The notes beneath the pieces were generated by a model. It was given only the letters and a program-made list of their open reading frames with translations, did no database searches and was not told the origin of the DNA. The position numbers and the translations under genes are program-made. 64,000 nt of DNA from contig NC_085135.1 of NCBI RefSeq assembly GCF_030269925.1, forward strand, positions 9,672,753-9,736,752, written 5' to 3'. Below are positions 30,205 through 40,116 of this stretch, in pieces (positions within the stretch are counted from its first letter, which is position 1; every line of letters begins with the position of its first letter). The DNA is from Bombyx mori (lineage: Eukaryota > Arthropoda > Insecta > Lepidoptera > Bombycidae).

Positions 30205-30760
30205 TGGGTCTCAATGGAGACTATTGTTGTGTTGGTCTAGTAATGACTTTGACTCTATATTGTGAAATGATGTGTATTGGTTTTATCATTTGTTTTAATG
30301 ATAATGTGGGTGGCAATGTCACTAGCTGCGCCGGCAGCCAGGCCAGGAGCGTTCTATAGATGTAGGATCAAATAACCACGATACAACTGACTGATTAAAT
30401 TAAGGATTTTGTTGTCCTATTTTGCGTGATTAGTAAAGAACAGTATTCAGTGTTATTTATGACTGGTAATTGAACACCTCGCTCGATTTAGGTGATGTGT
30501 TCGTTTTATTGCCGGATGGAGGCATTGTGATGTGTTTTATGGTTGAAGTGGGTACTGGATGGAAGTTCCACTTGCGTGCCGGATGGAGGCATTAGTGTTT
30601 TGTGTTCAAGTTGGGTACCGGATGGAGGTCCCACTTATTTGCCGGATGGAGGCAATAAGTAATCAAGAGCTACTCGATGGAGGTGGCACTTGAATAGGGT
30701 TATCGTCACTCGATATAGGTGGCATGAGTTACTCTCACTAGGTGGAAGTCATTGTAACGA
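30205..30760 (+). repeat. Array of short hairpins with GGATGGA-type loops, 3' region of element B
   Basis: At least six units share a loop GGATGGA or close variants between complementary arms: GTCTCAATGGAGAC (about 30211), TTGCCGGATGGAGGCA (30520s), GTGGGTACTGGATGGAAGTT (30550s), TGCCGGATGGAGGCA (30580s), GGGTACCGGATGGAGGTCCC (30610s) and CTTATTTGCCGGATGGAGGC (30630s). The arms differ between units but remain complementary within each. Confidence 0.7.
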
Positions 30761-31058
30761 TAGTTTGTGGTTAATACAGAATACTGATGAAATACTGCTC
30801 AGATTGAGTTGTTTTGTAATAACTCGGGTTTCTAATGCTTATTGAGCATTAATGAAATTTTTCAGTTTAGATCACAGGTTAACATAGTCTGTTAAAGATC
30901 TTGTTGAGAGCTAACGTTATGCTTTGTAATGAAAGGAATCCCAATCCTCAATCGTGAATGTATCAGGATTGGCCGAGACGAAACCTGTTTAATATTGCAA
31001 AAGGTTGTTTTCCTTGCAGGAGCGTCACACAGGGACGTGTAACATGTCAGTATGGCCG

Positions 31059-31379
31059 TGTCGTGGATAACGACTTTAGTTGTCGTGGATAACGACTTTT
31101 AGTAATATTAAGACGGTGGTTTTGATTATTATTTTAAATGATGAAATGTTGTTTTGGTAAATATCACAAAATGAAGGGTAGACTACGTAACGCCACAGTA
31201 TAAAATGGCGGTACGTGGACAGAGTCGTGGCATTCCGTGTCAGACAGTCATTCCGTCCGTCTCAGTCGGTGAGTCTCTGACAGTCAGTCAGTCAGTCAGT
31301 CGGTCTGTCGGTATGTGCAACGAAACTGTCGGTTTATCCTGTCATTGTGAAAGTTGTGTGTGTTGAGTTTCAATAATTA
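31059..31379 (+). repeat. 3' LTR type 2 of element B, truncated
   Basis: Matches the first 321 bases of 26955-27375, then passes into CACACTTCACACACACAC at 31380. The last 100 bases are missing. Confidence 0.85.
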
Positions 31380-31404
31380 CACACTTCACACACACACACA
31401 CACA
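31380..31404. repeat. (CA)n junction between two truncated, facing LTRs
   Basis: CACACACACACACACA separates the truncated ends of the B LTR (plus) and the C LTR (minus). Confidence 0.8.
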
Positions 31405-31754
31405 ATAATTACACAATTACAACTTTCACAATGACAGGATAAACCGACAGTTTCGTTGCACATACCGACAGACCGACTTGACTGACTGTCAGAGACTCAC
31501 TGACTGAGACGGACGGAATGACTGTCTGACACGGAATGCCACGACTCTGTCCACGTACTGCCATTTTATACTGTGGCGTTACGTAGTCTACCCTTCATTT
31601 TGTGATATTTACCAAAACAACATTTCATCATTTAAAATAATAATCAAAACCACCGTCTTAATATTACTAAAAGTCGTCAACCACGACACGGCCATTCTGT
31701 CACTTTGACGTTTGTGTATCGTTGATATTCCGAACTATTGACCCGGATGCGACA
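31405..31754 (-). repeat. 3' LTR of element C, truncated
   Basis: Inverted type 2 LTR. Its outer end is lost at the (CA)n junction; the inner end GGATGCGACA is present. Confidence 0.75.
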
Positions 31755-31920
31755 CGGCCATCCTGTGTTACACACGTCCTCGTGTGTTAATCTGAAACAA
31801 AAGCCAATACCGCACAGTATCATTCACGCTCGGCCATATCTGACCACTCTACTAAAATAAAAGTAGTGATTTACTACTGCTGCAAGTTCTCCCCGTACAA
31901 TTCATGTACACAGTAACTAA

Positions 31921-32656
31921 GTCATCCCTGTGACTACAAGTGTTCAATGATAGTCATCCCTGTGACTACAAGTGTTCAATGATAGTCATCCCTGTGACTA
32001 CAAGTGTTCAATGATAGTCATCCCTGTGACTACAAGCGTTCAATGATAGTCATCCCTGTGACTACAAGCGTTCAATGATAGTCATCCCTGTGACTACAAG
32101 CGTTCAATGATAGTCATCCCTGTGACTACAAGCGTTCAATGATAGTCATCCCTGTGACTACAAGCGTTCAATGATAGTCATCCCTGTGACTACAAGCGTT
32201 CAATGATAGTCATCCCTGTGACTACAAGCGTTCAATGATAGTCATCCCTGTGACTACAAGCGTTCAATGATAGTCATCCCTGTGACTACAAGCGTTCAAT
32301 GATAGTCATCCCTGTGACTACAAGTGTTCAATGATAGTCATCCCTGTGACTACAAGTGTTCAATGATAGTCATCCCTGTGACTACAAGTGTTCAATGATA
32401 GTCATCCCTGTGACTACAAGTGTTCAATGATAGTCATCCCTGTGACTACAAGTGTTCAATGATAGTCATCCCTGTGACTACAAGTGTTCAATGATAGTCA
32501 TCCCTGTGACTACAAGTGTTCAATGATAGTCATCCCTGTGACTACAAGTGTTCAATGATAGTCATCCCTGTGACTACAAGTGTTCAATGATAGTCATCCC
32601 TGTGACTACAAGTGTTCAATGATAGTCATCCCTGTGACTACAAGTGTTCAATGATA
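31921..32656. repeat. Minisatellite part 1: 23 units of 32 bp
   Basis: Unit GTCATCCCTGTGACTACAAG plus TGTTCAATGATA, in exact 32-bp register from 31921 to 32656. Units 4 to 12 carry GCGTT instead of GTGTT, so the variant is clustered in one block. The core GTCA-TCCCTG-TGAC is self-complementary at its ends. Confidence 0.95.
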
Positions 32657-33686
32657 GTCATCCCTGTGACTCTAATCGACAGTCATCCCTGTGACTCTAA
32701 TCGACAGTCATCCCTGTGACTCTAATCGACAGTCATCCCTGTGACTCTAATCGACAGTCATCCCTGTGACTCTAATCGACAGTCATCCCTGTGACTCTAA
32801 TCGACAGTCATCCCTGTGACTCTAATCGACAGTCATCCCTGTGACTCTAATCGACAGTCATCCCTGTGACTCTAATCGACAGTCATCCCTGTGACTCTAA
32901 TCGACAGTCATCCCTGTGACTCTAATCGACAGTCATCCCTGTGACTCTAATCGACAGTCATCCCTGTGACTCTAATCGACAGTCATCCCTGTGACTCTAA
33001 TCGACAGTCATCCCTGTGACTCTAATCGACAGTCATCCCTGTGACTCTAATCGACAGTCATCCCTGTGACTCTAATCGACAGTCATCCCTGTGACTCTAA
33101 TCGACAGTCATCCCTGTGACTCTAATCGACAGTCATACCTGTGACTCTAATCGACAGTCATACCTGTGACTCTAATCGACAGTCATCCCTGTGACTCTAA
33201 TCGACAGTCATCCCTGTGACTCTAATCGACAGTCATCCCTGTGACTCTAATCGACAGTCATCCCTGTGACTCTAATCGACAGTCATCCCTGTGACTTTAA
33301 TCGACAGTCATCCCTGTGACTCTAATCGACAGTCATCCCTGTGACTCTAATCGACAGTCATCCCTGTGACTCTAATCGACAGTCATCCCTGTGACTCTAA
33401 TCGACAGTCATCCCTGTGACTCTAATCGACAGTCATCCCTGTGACTCTAATCGACAGTCATCCCTGTGACTCTAATCGACAGTCATCCCTGTGACTCTAA
33501 TCGACAGTCATCCCTGTGACTCTAATCGACAGTCATCCCTGTGACTCTAATCGACAGTCATCCCTGTGACTCTAATCGACAGTCATCCCTGTGACTCTAA
33601 TCGACAGTCATCCCTGTGACTCTAATCGACAGTCATCCCTGTGACTCTAATCTACAGTCATCCCTGTGACTCTAATCGACAGTCAT
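32657..33686. repeat. Minisatellite part 2: 41 units of 25 bp
   Basis: Unit GTCATCCCTGTGACTCTAAT plus CGACA, in 25-bp register from 32657 to 33681 plus five bases of a further unit. It shares the first 15 bases with part 1. Rare variants: CATACCTG in two adjacent units near 33135, GACTTTAAT near 33294, ATCTACA near 33650. Confidence 0.95.
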
Positions 33687-33960
33687 GGTCAAAGCAACAG
33701 ACCCTTTATGAGAACCATCGCATACATTTCCTGAGTTATGAAGCTACTACTAATAGATTTCTCGACAAGAGAACATTCGGCAACAGATTCCAAATAAAAA
33801 TAAAACGACTCACCAGATTTTTCTCATTTACCAAAATACCCGATGCTACGCAGCTACCGGCACGTCACGGCGTCGCTCCGCTGCTGCGTTGCTCGCGGTC
33901 GTCGATGACATCGCGCCATCAATTTGCCTCGGCGGCAACTCGAGGCAATGTTTTTGCTTA
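33687..33960 (-). pseudogene. Protease scrap and adjoining DNA of element C
   Basis: On the minus strand the protease scrap known from element B (29583-29700) is recognisable with substitutions (near 33690-33800). The flanking DNA also matches B around 29500-29575. Confidence 0.5.
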
Positions 33961-35000
33961 GATGGGTGGACTATGCACGAGCTCACAGCCCACCTGGTGC
34001 CATGTAGTTACTGGACCCCACAGACATCCACAACGCAAACGCGTCATCCACCCCGAGATACAAGTTCCAAGGTCTCAGAATAGCTACAACCACTGTCCCA
34101 CCATTCAAACTGAAATACACACTGCTTCACGGCAGAAATAGGCAGGGTGATGGTACCCGTGCGGTCGATGGCACTATACGGAGCACCCGTCTGGTGCCAC
34201 GTCCTTACCCACGAGAAAGTCGCCGCGCTGCGACGCCGGCAGCGCGCGATCGCAGTCAGAGTCATTCAAGGATACCTCACAGTCTCCTACGAGGTGGCGC
34301 GCCCTAGCGCAAGTGTAGCCGGAGCGCGGGGGCTCCAAACTCGGCGGTCCGTGCTAGAGGCGTGGTCTCATCGTTTGGCGGACCCGTCGGCCGGCCTCCG
34401 TACCATCGAGGCGATCTGCCTGGCTCTCGCGGACTGGGTAGGCCGCGACCGCGGAAGACTCACCTCCGGCTACCTGTGCAGACTCACAAGACATTTTACC
34501 ACCACGCAAACTTTTTACCACAGCAAATCTTACCAGCCACCACGCAAACTACAATTTTACGGGTTCCACCTCTCCTACACGATGTTACTCCCACACTGCG
34601 GAAGCCAACCGCAAACACTTGTCAAGCACGCACAAGAAAAACTTGCATCCGCCAGCGGGACCCGAACACCGCCGCGTCGCCAGACACGAACGCACCGGAC
34701 GTCTTATCTTACAGGTCACGACGACTTCAGACGTGTCAATTTTTCTTCCCCACGGAAACTTGCTTGCTTTCTTGTTTGCTTGCTTGTTGGAGCCCGAAGT
34801 CATCGAACGTGTAATGTTATTGGTATTGAATCTAGTAGATTCTAAAATTTCAGCGACAATTCACAGTCTCATGTCCTGGTTTACTGCACTAGTGCCATGT
34901 AACTCTAGCAGTAGTCATTGACTTAAAAACGATTCGTGTCGGCACTACCCACTTAGCTTGTTACGTGTCGTATTTCCGCTAGTAAATGCCATGTGATAAG
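33961..35000 (-). other. Captured block in element C (retains 96-bp GT-AG segment)
   Basis: BMC1-like 3' end on the minus strand (33961-34146), joined to an R1-like RT C-terminal piece on the plus strand (34160-34480, SMALYGAPVWCHVLTHEKVA and VLEAWSHRLADPSAGLRT). Then the intron-like segment (about 34480-34577), then the region with the small ORF (34585-34803). The order is the same as in A and B. Confidence 0.8.
34585..34803 (-). CDS. Small conserved ORF in captured block (element C), 72 codons
   Basis: Starts MTSGSNKQANKKASKFPWGR. It lacks the stop that ends the A and B versions because of a small length difference near 34640 and runs to ...CLRLASAVWE. Function unknown. Confidence 0.4.
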   Translation of the reverse strand: MTSGSNKQANKKASKFPWGRKIDTSEVVVTCKIRRPVRSCLATRRCSGPAGGCKFFLCVLDKCLRLASAVWE

Positions 35001-35501
35001 TCGAGAGTCAACTGGGCAACATGAGCCAGAACGTAAGATGTGACGATTTCTGCGTGGCTCAGATCTTCCATCGAGGTAGCAGACGTTATTACACGACTTG
35101 CGTATGCTGCATTCACGCTTTTGTGGCTTACCATTGCTTAAATTGATAAGCGTCGCAGCAAGAATTTTGCATAACGAGCGAGAAATAAGTCGCAAATGCC
35201 TCCATGTGACACTTACTTGTGAAATCCGCGACAACATGATAAGGCACCGCTTTTCAGGGCCCCACTGAAGACTACAATGAGCTATGCACCATCCAGTAGA
35301 CGTTCATCGAGGTACATATCAACCGTAGCGCACCAAGCACATGGATCGGCATCTGTCTGTTCCCGATGAATTTCCGACCCGTGATCTCACATACCGTTAC
35401 TGGTATTCTGATTTCTGATCTGCATCATGTTTTTTCGCTGTACTTCGAACATGTTCAAATACGTCACGCCAGTGGCAGTAGAGTCCTGATCTCACTTCTG
35501 A
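35001..35501 (-). pseudogene. Degraded gag start and leader of element C
   Basis: Read leftwards from the leader at 35501, it resembles the gag start of A and B (FEVQRK..., QERECSIRKSCNN) with insertions and stops. About 200 bases (35140-35400) are not in A or B. Confidence 0.5.
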
Positions 35502-35961
35502 TGTCGTAGGCGGTGGGGCAGGGATGGCTGAGCGGTAGTTTCGTCATCACTCATATTTGGTTGAACTCAGTTTATAAAAAGTCAATAAAACCTTTTGAAT
35601 AATAATTATTGAAACTCAACACACACAACTTTCACAATGACAGGATAAACCGACAGTTTCGTTGCACATACCGACAGACCGACTTGACTGACTGTCAGAG
35701 ACTCACTGACTGAGACGGACGGAATGACTGTCTGACACGGAATGCCACGACTCTGTCCACGTACCGCCGTTTTATAACTGTGGCGTTACGGAGTCTACCC
35801 TTCATTTTGTGATATTTATCAAAACAACATTTCATCATTTAAAATAATAATCAAAACCACCGTCTTAATATTACTAAAAGTCGTCAACCACGACACGGCC
35901 ATTCTGTCACTTTGACGTTTGTGTATCGTTGATATTCCGAACTATTGACCCGGATGCGACA
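35502..35961 (-). repeat. 5' LTR of element C (type 2 variant, 460 bp)
   Basis: Inverted. Shares the (CAGT)n and TATA-like parts of the B LTR but its 5' end is longer and starts TGTCGCATCCGGG. Flanked by TATATATATA at 35962. Confidence 0.75.
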
Positions 35962-36348
35962 TATATATATATTTAATTTATTACTTTTTTAAAATAAATA
36001 AATGCAGAACAAACAATTATTAACAGTGAACAATCAAGAACAAATGATGAACAAATGAATGAATAGAAAATAAGTATAAAATAGGAAAAAAAAATTTTTT
36101 TAGGGGCTAACTTAATTCACCTAGTTTTTGACCGTTCTACTAAGGAAAAGAACAGTAATTAATAAATTAAACTAAATACAATATTAATTATATATATAGG
36201 TATGTACCATGGAGTTAATGGGTATGTACTTACTTATAATTGTATATTATTTACAGTAAGAAATAAACATAACTTTTTATATACATTATGATTTAAAGAT
36301 GAAAGCAAAACAGGAACAGATGTAGGTAACGGAATACTCGAAGAAGGA
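35962..36348. other. AT-rich 3' UTR-like DNA of an I-like LINE
   Basis: Starts with (TA)n and continues AT-rich up to the RNase H ORF; probably the 3' UTR of the minus-strand LINE fragment. No gene seen. Confidence 0.45.
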
Positions 36349-37300
36349 TCAGTGATCAAATAACATGGAGTGGTCATACCGAGGACAGGACAGAATGATA
36401 TGATTTAAATCATCAATATTCAGCCCACACTCACATATTTCATTATCAATAATATGAAATCTGGTAAGATGTGCTGGGGTACACACATGACCCAATCTCA
36501 TACGAATAAGAGACGATGTTTCCTTTTTATTAAATTTCATTTTAAAACACCATGGTTTCAGTGGTATTGTGGGCTGTATGGATGAAAAACGTTTACCCTT
36601 AATTAAACTGCTCTGAATCCAAAGACCAGCCCAAGATTTTCGAAGAAAAGAAACAGGAAGTGAGGCCAAATCATGATAATAATTTTTATACGAATTAGCA
36701 TCGCCATCTTTAACAGCTTCATTTGCTAGTTGGTCTGCTATGTCGTTACCAAAAATACCAGAATGTCCAGGTATCCAACCAAATGACACAGACAACCCTA
36801 ATTGCTTACATATATACAGCAAACTCCTCATCTCAATAATGATAGGAAAAATTAATTTGTTTTTTAATGGATATTTTTGGAGAGCTTGAAGAGCACTAAG
36901 TGAATCTGTAAAAATAATTGATTTCTTGAGTTTCTTACTCAAAACTAGTTTTAAAGCTTCAAAGACACCGTAACATTCCCCTGTGAAGATCGAGGATTCT
37001 GGAGGAAACTTTATTTTTATTGTAGTTTTACTTTGTAAGTGAAACACTCCTATGCCTACATTTCCAGACGTACCGTGTTTAGAGGCATCTGTAAATATGT
37101 AATTGTATTCAGGGCAGTCTTGCTCACAGAAGTAATTAAAAGTAATATTTGAGTGGGAATCGCCCTTATTTATACCAATATTGAATCTAATGTCGTTTCT
37201 TCGGGTGACGTCGAGTGTGAACACAAGTGTCTTCGAAGTTTCCCGGTGTTTTAATTGATAATATTCGTTTAAATTGCTGTTGCTTGAGCGATTCATTGTT
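36349..37300 (-). pseudogene. RNase H and C-terminal region of an I-like LINE ORF2 (fragment)
   Basis: On the minus strand the frame carries a cellular-type RNase H: YIFTDASKHGTSGNVGIGVF (first Asp), FTGECYGVFEAL (Glu), IIFTDSLSALQAL (Asp), GWIPGHSGIFGNDIADQLAN (His and last Asp). It continues into a C-terminal Cys/His motif (CECGLNIDDLNHIILSC), as in LINEs of the I group. The upstream EN and RT are missing: near 37300 the sequence meets a plus-strand LINE. The first ~95 codons of the long open frame (37578-37300) are antisense of that neighbour and not part of this protein. Confidence 0.8.
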
Positions 37301-39826
37301 GTAAGTGTGTACAGGCCCCCGAATTCGTTATATGATTTTTTTGAAAATATAATGGAAAGTGTTTTATTAAAGCTTTCTGTTTCTAATAAACATGTTTTTA
37401 TTTGTGGTGATTTTAATATAAATTTATTAGAAAATACAAATGCCACTATTAGACTCAGAACATTGTTAAAATCATATAACCTTAGCAATCTATTTTCAGA
37501 GCCCACAAGAATAACTAGCACATCGGCAACCTGTATAGATAATATTTTCACAAATGTAAAACCTTTACATAAATGCATTATTAATCATTTAAGTTCAGAC
37601 CACAGTGGACAATTCTTATCTTTTAAAATTAAATCTGTTTCAGATGTTAATAGTACAAGAAAGCTACCGTTTGTTCCTATTAATATTAGACGTTTGGAGA
37701 AGCTTAGAGGTAAAGTTTTGGCAAAAATTCCGAATGTTTGTTATAGTGAAGATCCTAATGTTCATTACATGGATTTATTTAATGTTATTAGTTCTGAATT
37801 TAGTGCCATCTTTACTTCTAAAACTCTGATCTTACATAATAAAAGATCATTCAATGAATGGGCGACTGTTGGAATTCACAAAAGTAGGCAGAGATTATAC
37901 GATCTCTATCATGAAAAATCATATAATCATAATAAGTCATTTCATGAGTATGTCTCTAAATATTCCAAGCTGTTTAAAAAAGTCTGTACATTGGCCAAGT
38001 CATTGCACTTAGGCAATCTTATAAAAAATGCACCTGACAAAATTAAAATGACTTGGAATATCATTAATAGGGAGACTGGGAATGTCAGAAACAGCAATGC
38101 TGAATTAACTTTAAAAATCAATAATCAAATAATAACTTCTCATCAAGAAGTGGCCAGTGCCTTTGAGCACTACTTTGCTGATATCCCAGCTTCTACCACA
38201 AAATCTTTAATTTCATCTCCTACCGTCGCCGAATCATTACTGCAAAATCATGTTGATAAATGCAGTGTTAACTTTAAGTTCACAAATATTGATATAAAGG
38301 ACATAATTGATAATTTCAAGCTCATTAATATTAAGAAAACTGGTGATTTATGGGGAATTTCAATTAATGTTATAAAATCCATTATTGATATAATTGCACC
38401 TTACCTTGCTACAATATTTAATTACTGTATTGATGGTGGTGTGTTTCCTGATCTAATGAAATATAGTAAAATAATACCGTTATTTAAATCTGGTAGTACT
38501 TTTGACCCCTCTAACTTTAGGCCCATTTCAGTACTACCTACATTGAGTAAAATTTTTGAAAAAATTATTCTGGAACAACTTTTGAACCACTTCAATTCCA
38601 ATAACCTGCTTCATAACAAACAATATGGATTCACTAGAGGTCGGTCAACTATTGATGCAGGTGTAGATCTCATTAAAAATATTTTTCAGGTTTGGGAAGA
38701 GTCGCATAATGCCCTTGGGGTTTTCTGCGACTTATCTAAAGCTTTTGATTGTGTTGAGCATAATACATTGTTGAGGAAATTACACCATTATGGTATTAGG
38801 GGCGTTTCATTAGAACTTATTAAATCTTATTTATCCGGAAGAATCCAAAAGGTAGACGTTAAAGGAACGAGATCTTCCGGTGTCTTACTTAATATGGGTG
38901 TTCCTCAGGGTTCCATATTGGGTCCCTTCCTATTTCTTGTATATATCAATGATTTACCTAAGTTTATTGAAACCCGTCACGAGGTCGTATTATTCGCTGA
39001 TGATACATCATTATTGTTTAAAATTAAACGACATTTGGAAGATTATGACGATGTGAATGATGCTATCTCGCGCGTGGTACATTGGTTTAGTGTTAATAAT
39101 CTGTTATTAAATAACAAAAAAACAAAATGTATAAAATTTACTACACCTAATGTTAGACAAGTTGACACTAATATTACTGTAAGTGGAGAGACACTGGAGC
39201 TTGTGGATTCGACAGTTTTTCTTGGTATAACAGTTGATTCTAAGCTGCAGTGGGGTCCTCACATATGCAAGTTAGCGAGTAGGCTTAGTTCTGCAGCGTT
39301 TGCGGTAAAAAAAATACGAATGTATATTAATGAAGATACGGCACGCTTGGTTTATTTTAGTTATTTTCATAGTGTTATGTCCTATGGCATTTTGCTATGG
39401 GGCAATGCTGCCGATGTCGAAACGATTTTCATCCTGCAGAAGAGGGCTATTCGTGCTATTTATAATATGCACCCGAGGGAATCCTTGAGGGACAAGTTTA
39501 AGGAAATCAAAATTCTAACTTTAGCGTCCCAATACATTTTTGAAAATTTATTGTACGTGCGTAAAAACATTGGAGAATTCCCCAGAGTCTGCGATTTGCA
39601 CAATGTGAACACTAGGAACAAACATAGGCTTGCGTTGCCGGCGGCTCGAATTAAGAAAATAAGCAACTCTTTTAGGGGGCTGGGTGTACAGCTTTTCAAC
39701 AAGATCCCACTAAACGTTCAACTACTACCTGTTCATAGATTTAAGAAAACTGTTAAGGAACGTTTGTGCAACAAGGCATATTATAAAGTTAAGGATTATT
39801 TACTAGATGGCACTACGTGGGAATGA
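37301..39826 (+). CDS. LINE endonuclease/reverse transcriptase (ORF2), N-terminally truncated but open
   Basis: About 840 codons without a stop. The apparent start at 37274 is TTG and lies in foreign sequence, so the true N-terminus is missing. APE-type endonuclease motifs: VVSVYRPPNS, FICGDFNINLLE, SSDHSGQF. RT motifs: FRPISVLPTLSKIFEKII, YGFTRGRSTIDAG, VFCDLSKAFDCVEHNTLL, GVPQGSILGPFLFLVYINDL, VVLFADDTSLLF. The C-terminus has YSYFHSVMSYGILLWG and ends DYLLDGTTWE. The enzyme nicks target DNA and primes cDNA there. The open frame suggests a fairly recent insertion; truncation should make it inactive. Confidence 0.85.
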   Translation, partial: VSVYRPPNSLYDFFENIMESVLLKLSVSNKHVFICGDFNINLLENTNATIRLRTLLKSYNLSNLFSEPTRITSTSATCIDNIFTNVKPLHKCIINHLSSDHSGQFLSFKIKSVSDVNSTRKLPFVPINIRRLEKLRGKVLAKIPNVCYSEDPNVHYMDLFNVISSEFSAIFTSKTLILHNKRSFNEWATVGIHKSRQRLYDLYHEKSYNHNKSFHEYVSKYSKLFKKVCTLAKSLHLGNLIKNAPDKIKMTWNIINRETGNVRNSNAELTLKINNQIITSHQEVASAFEHYFADIPASTTKSLISSPTVAESLLQNHVDKCSVNFKFTNIDIKDIIDNFKLINIKKTGDLWGISINVIKSIIDIIAPYLATIFNYCIDGGVFPDLMKYSKIIPLFKSGSTFDPSNFRPISVLPTLSKIFEKIILEQLLNHFNSNNLLHNKQYGFTRGRSTIDAGVDLIKNIFQVWEESHNALGVFCDLSKAFDCVEHNTLLRKLHHYGIRGVSLELIKSYLSGRIQKVDVKGTRSSGVLLNMGVPQGSILGPFLFLVYINDLPKFIETRHEVVLFADDTSLLFKIKRHLEDYDDVNDAISRVVHWFSVNNLLLNNKKTKCIKFTTPNVRQVDTNITVSGETLELVDSTVFLGITVDSKLQWGPHICKLASRLSSAAFAVKKIRMYINEDTARLVYFSYFHSVMSYGILLWGNAADVETIFILQKRAIRAIYNMHPRESLRDKFKEIKILTLASQYIFENLLYVRKNIGEFPRVCDLHNVNTRNKHRLALPAARIKKISNSFRGLGVQLFNKIPLNVQLLPVHRFKKTVKERLCNKAYYKVKDYLLDGTTWE

Positions 39827-40116
39827 GGCGCTCGCTCCTGGCCTTTTCATTTTTCATTATTATTATTATTTTTTTAGACTTGTTTTTTCTTTTATTGTGA
39901 ATATTTCTATTTATTTAAAAAAAAGAATATATTTGAGAAAAAACAAAAAGAAAAAAAAGCCCGCTGAGTTTGTTTCGCCGGTTCTTCTCAGGACTGTGGC
40001 TTTTTTTGGAACCGGTGGTAGAGTTAACATTGTTATTTGTATTTTGACATTCAACAAGTGTGTCATACTGACATCTAAGTTGAAATAAATGATTTTGAAT
40101 TTGAATTTGAATTTGA
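37301..40116 (+). mobile_element. Jockey-like LINE, slightly 5'-truncated, with TTTGAA-repeat tail
   Basis: Contains one long ORF2 and ends in GAATTTGAATTTGAATTTGA instead of poly(A). The 5' end lies inside the endonuclease domain, facing the minus-strand I-like fragment. Confidence 0.8.

Larger units (their letters stand above)
26955..31379 (+). mobile_element. Composite Ty3/gypsy element B with different LTRs and a spliced-looking block
   Basis: 5' LTR 26955-27375 (421 bp, TGTCGTGG...CCGACA) and a 3' LTR cut at 31379. The leader and gag start are almost identical to those of element A although the LTRs are unrelated. The captured block follows, without the 96-bp GT-AG segment. Then come an integrase C-terminus, a protease scrap and a long 3' region with hairpin motifs. 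No RT is present. Confidence 0.8.
31405..35961 (-). mobile_element. Composite Ty3/gypsy element C (inverted) with expanded minisatellite
   Basis: Read leftwards: 5' LTR 35961-35502 (460 bp), leader TCAGAAGTGAGATCAGG, degraded gag start, captured block (35000-33961), protease scrap (33830-33690), minisatellite (33686-31921), then a 3' LTR (31754-31405, truncated). Its LTR is a type 2 variant with a longer 5' end (TGTCGCATCCGGGTC). The right end abuts (TA)n. Confidence 0.75.

Noticed and set aside
31921..33686. CRISPR-like array (regular repeats with short intervals)
   Set aside because: The intervals between repeats are themselves identical, so there are no unique spacers; the host is an animal genome and the array is a minisatellite.
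37274..37300. Start of the plus-strand LINE protein at 37274
   Set aside because: The codon is TTG and the first residues come from the antisense of the adjacent I-like RNase H fragment, so it is not a real start.
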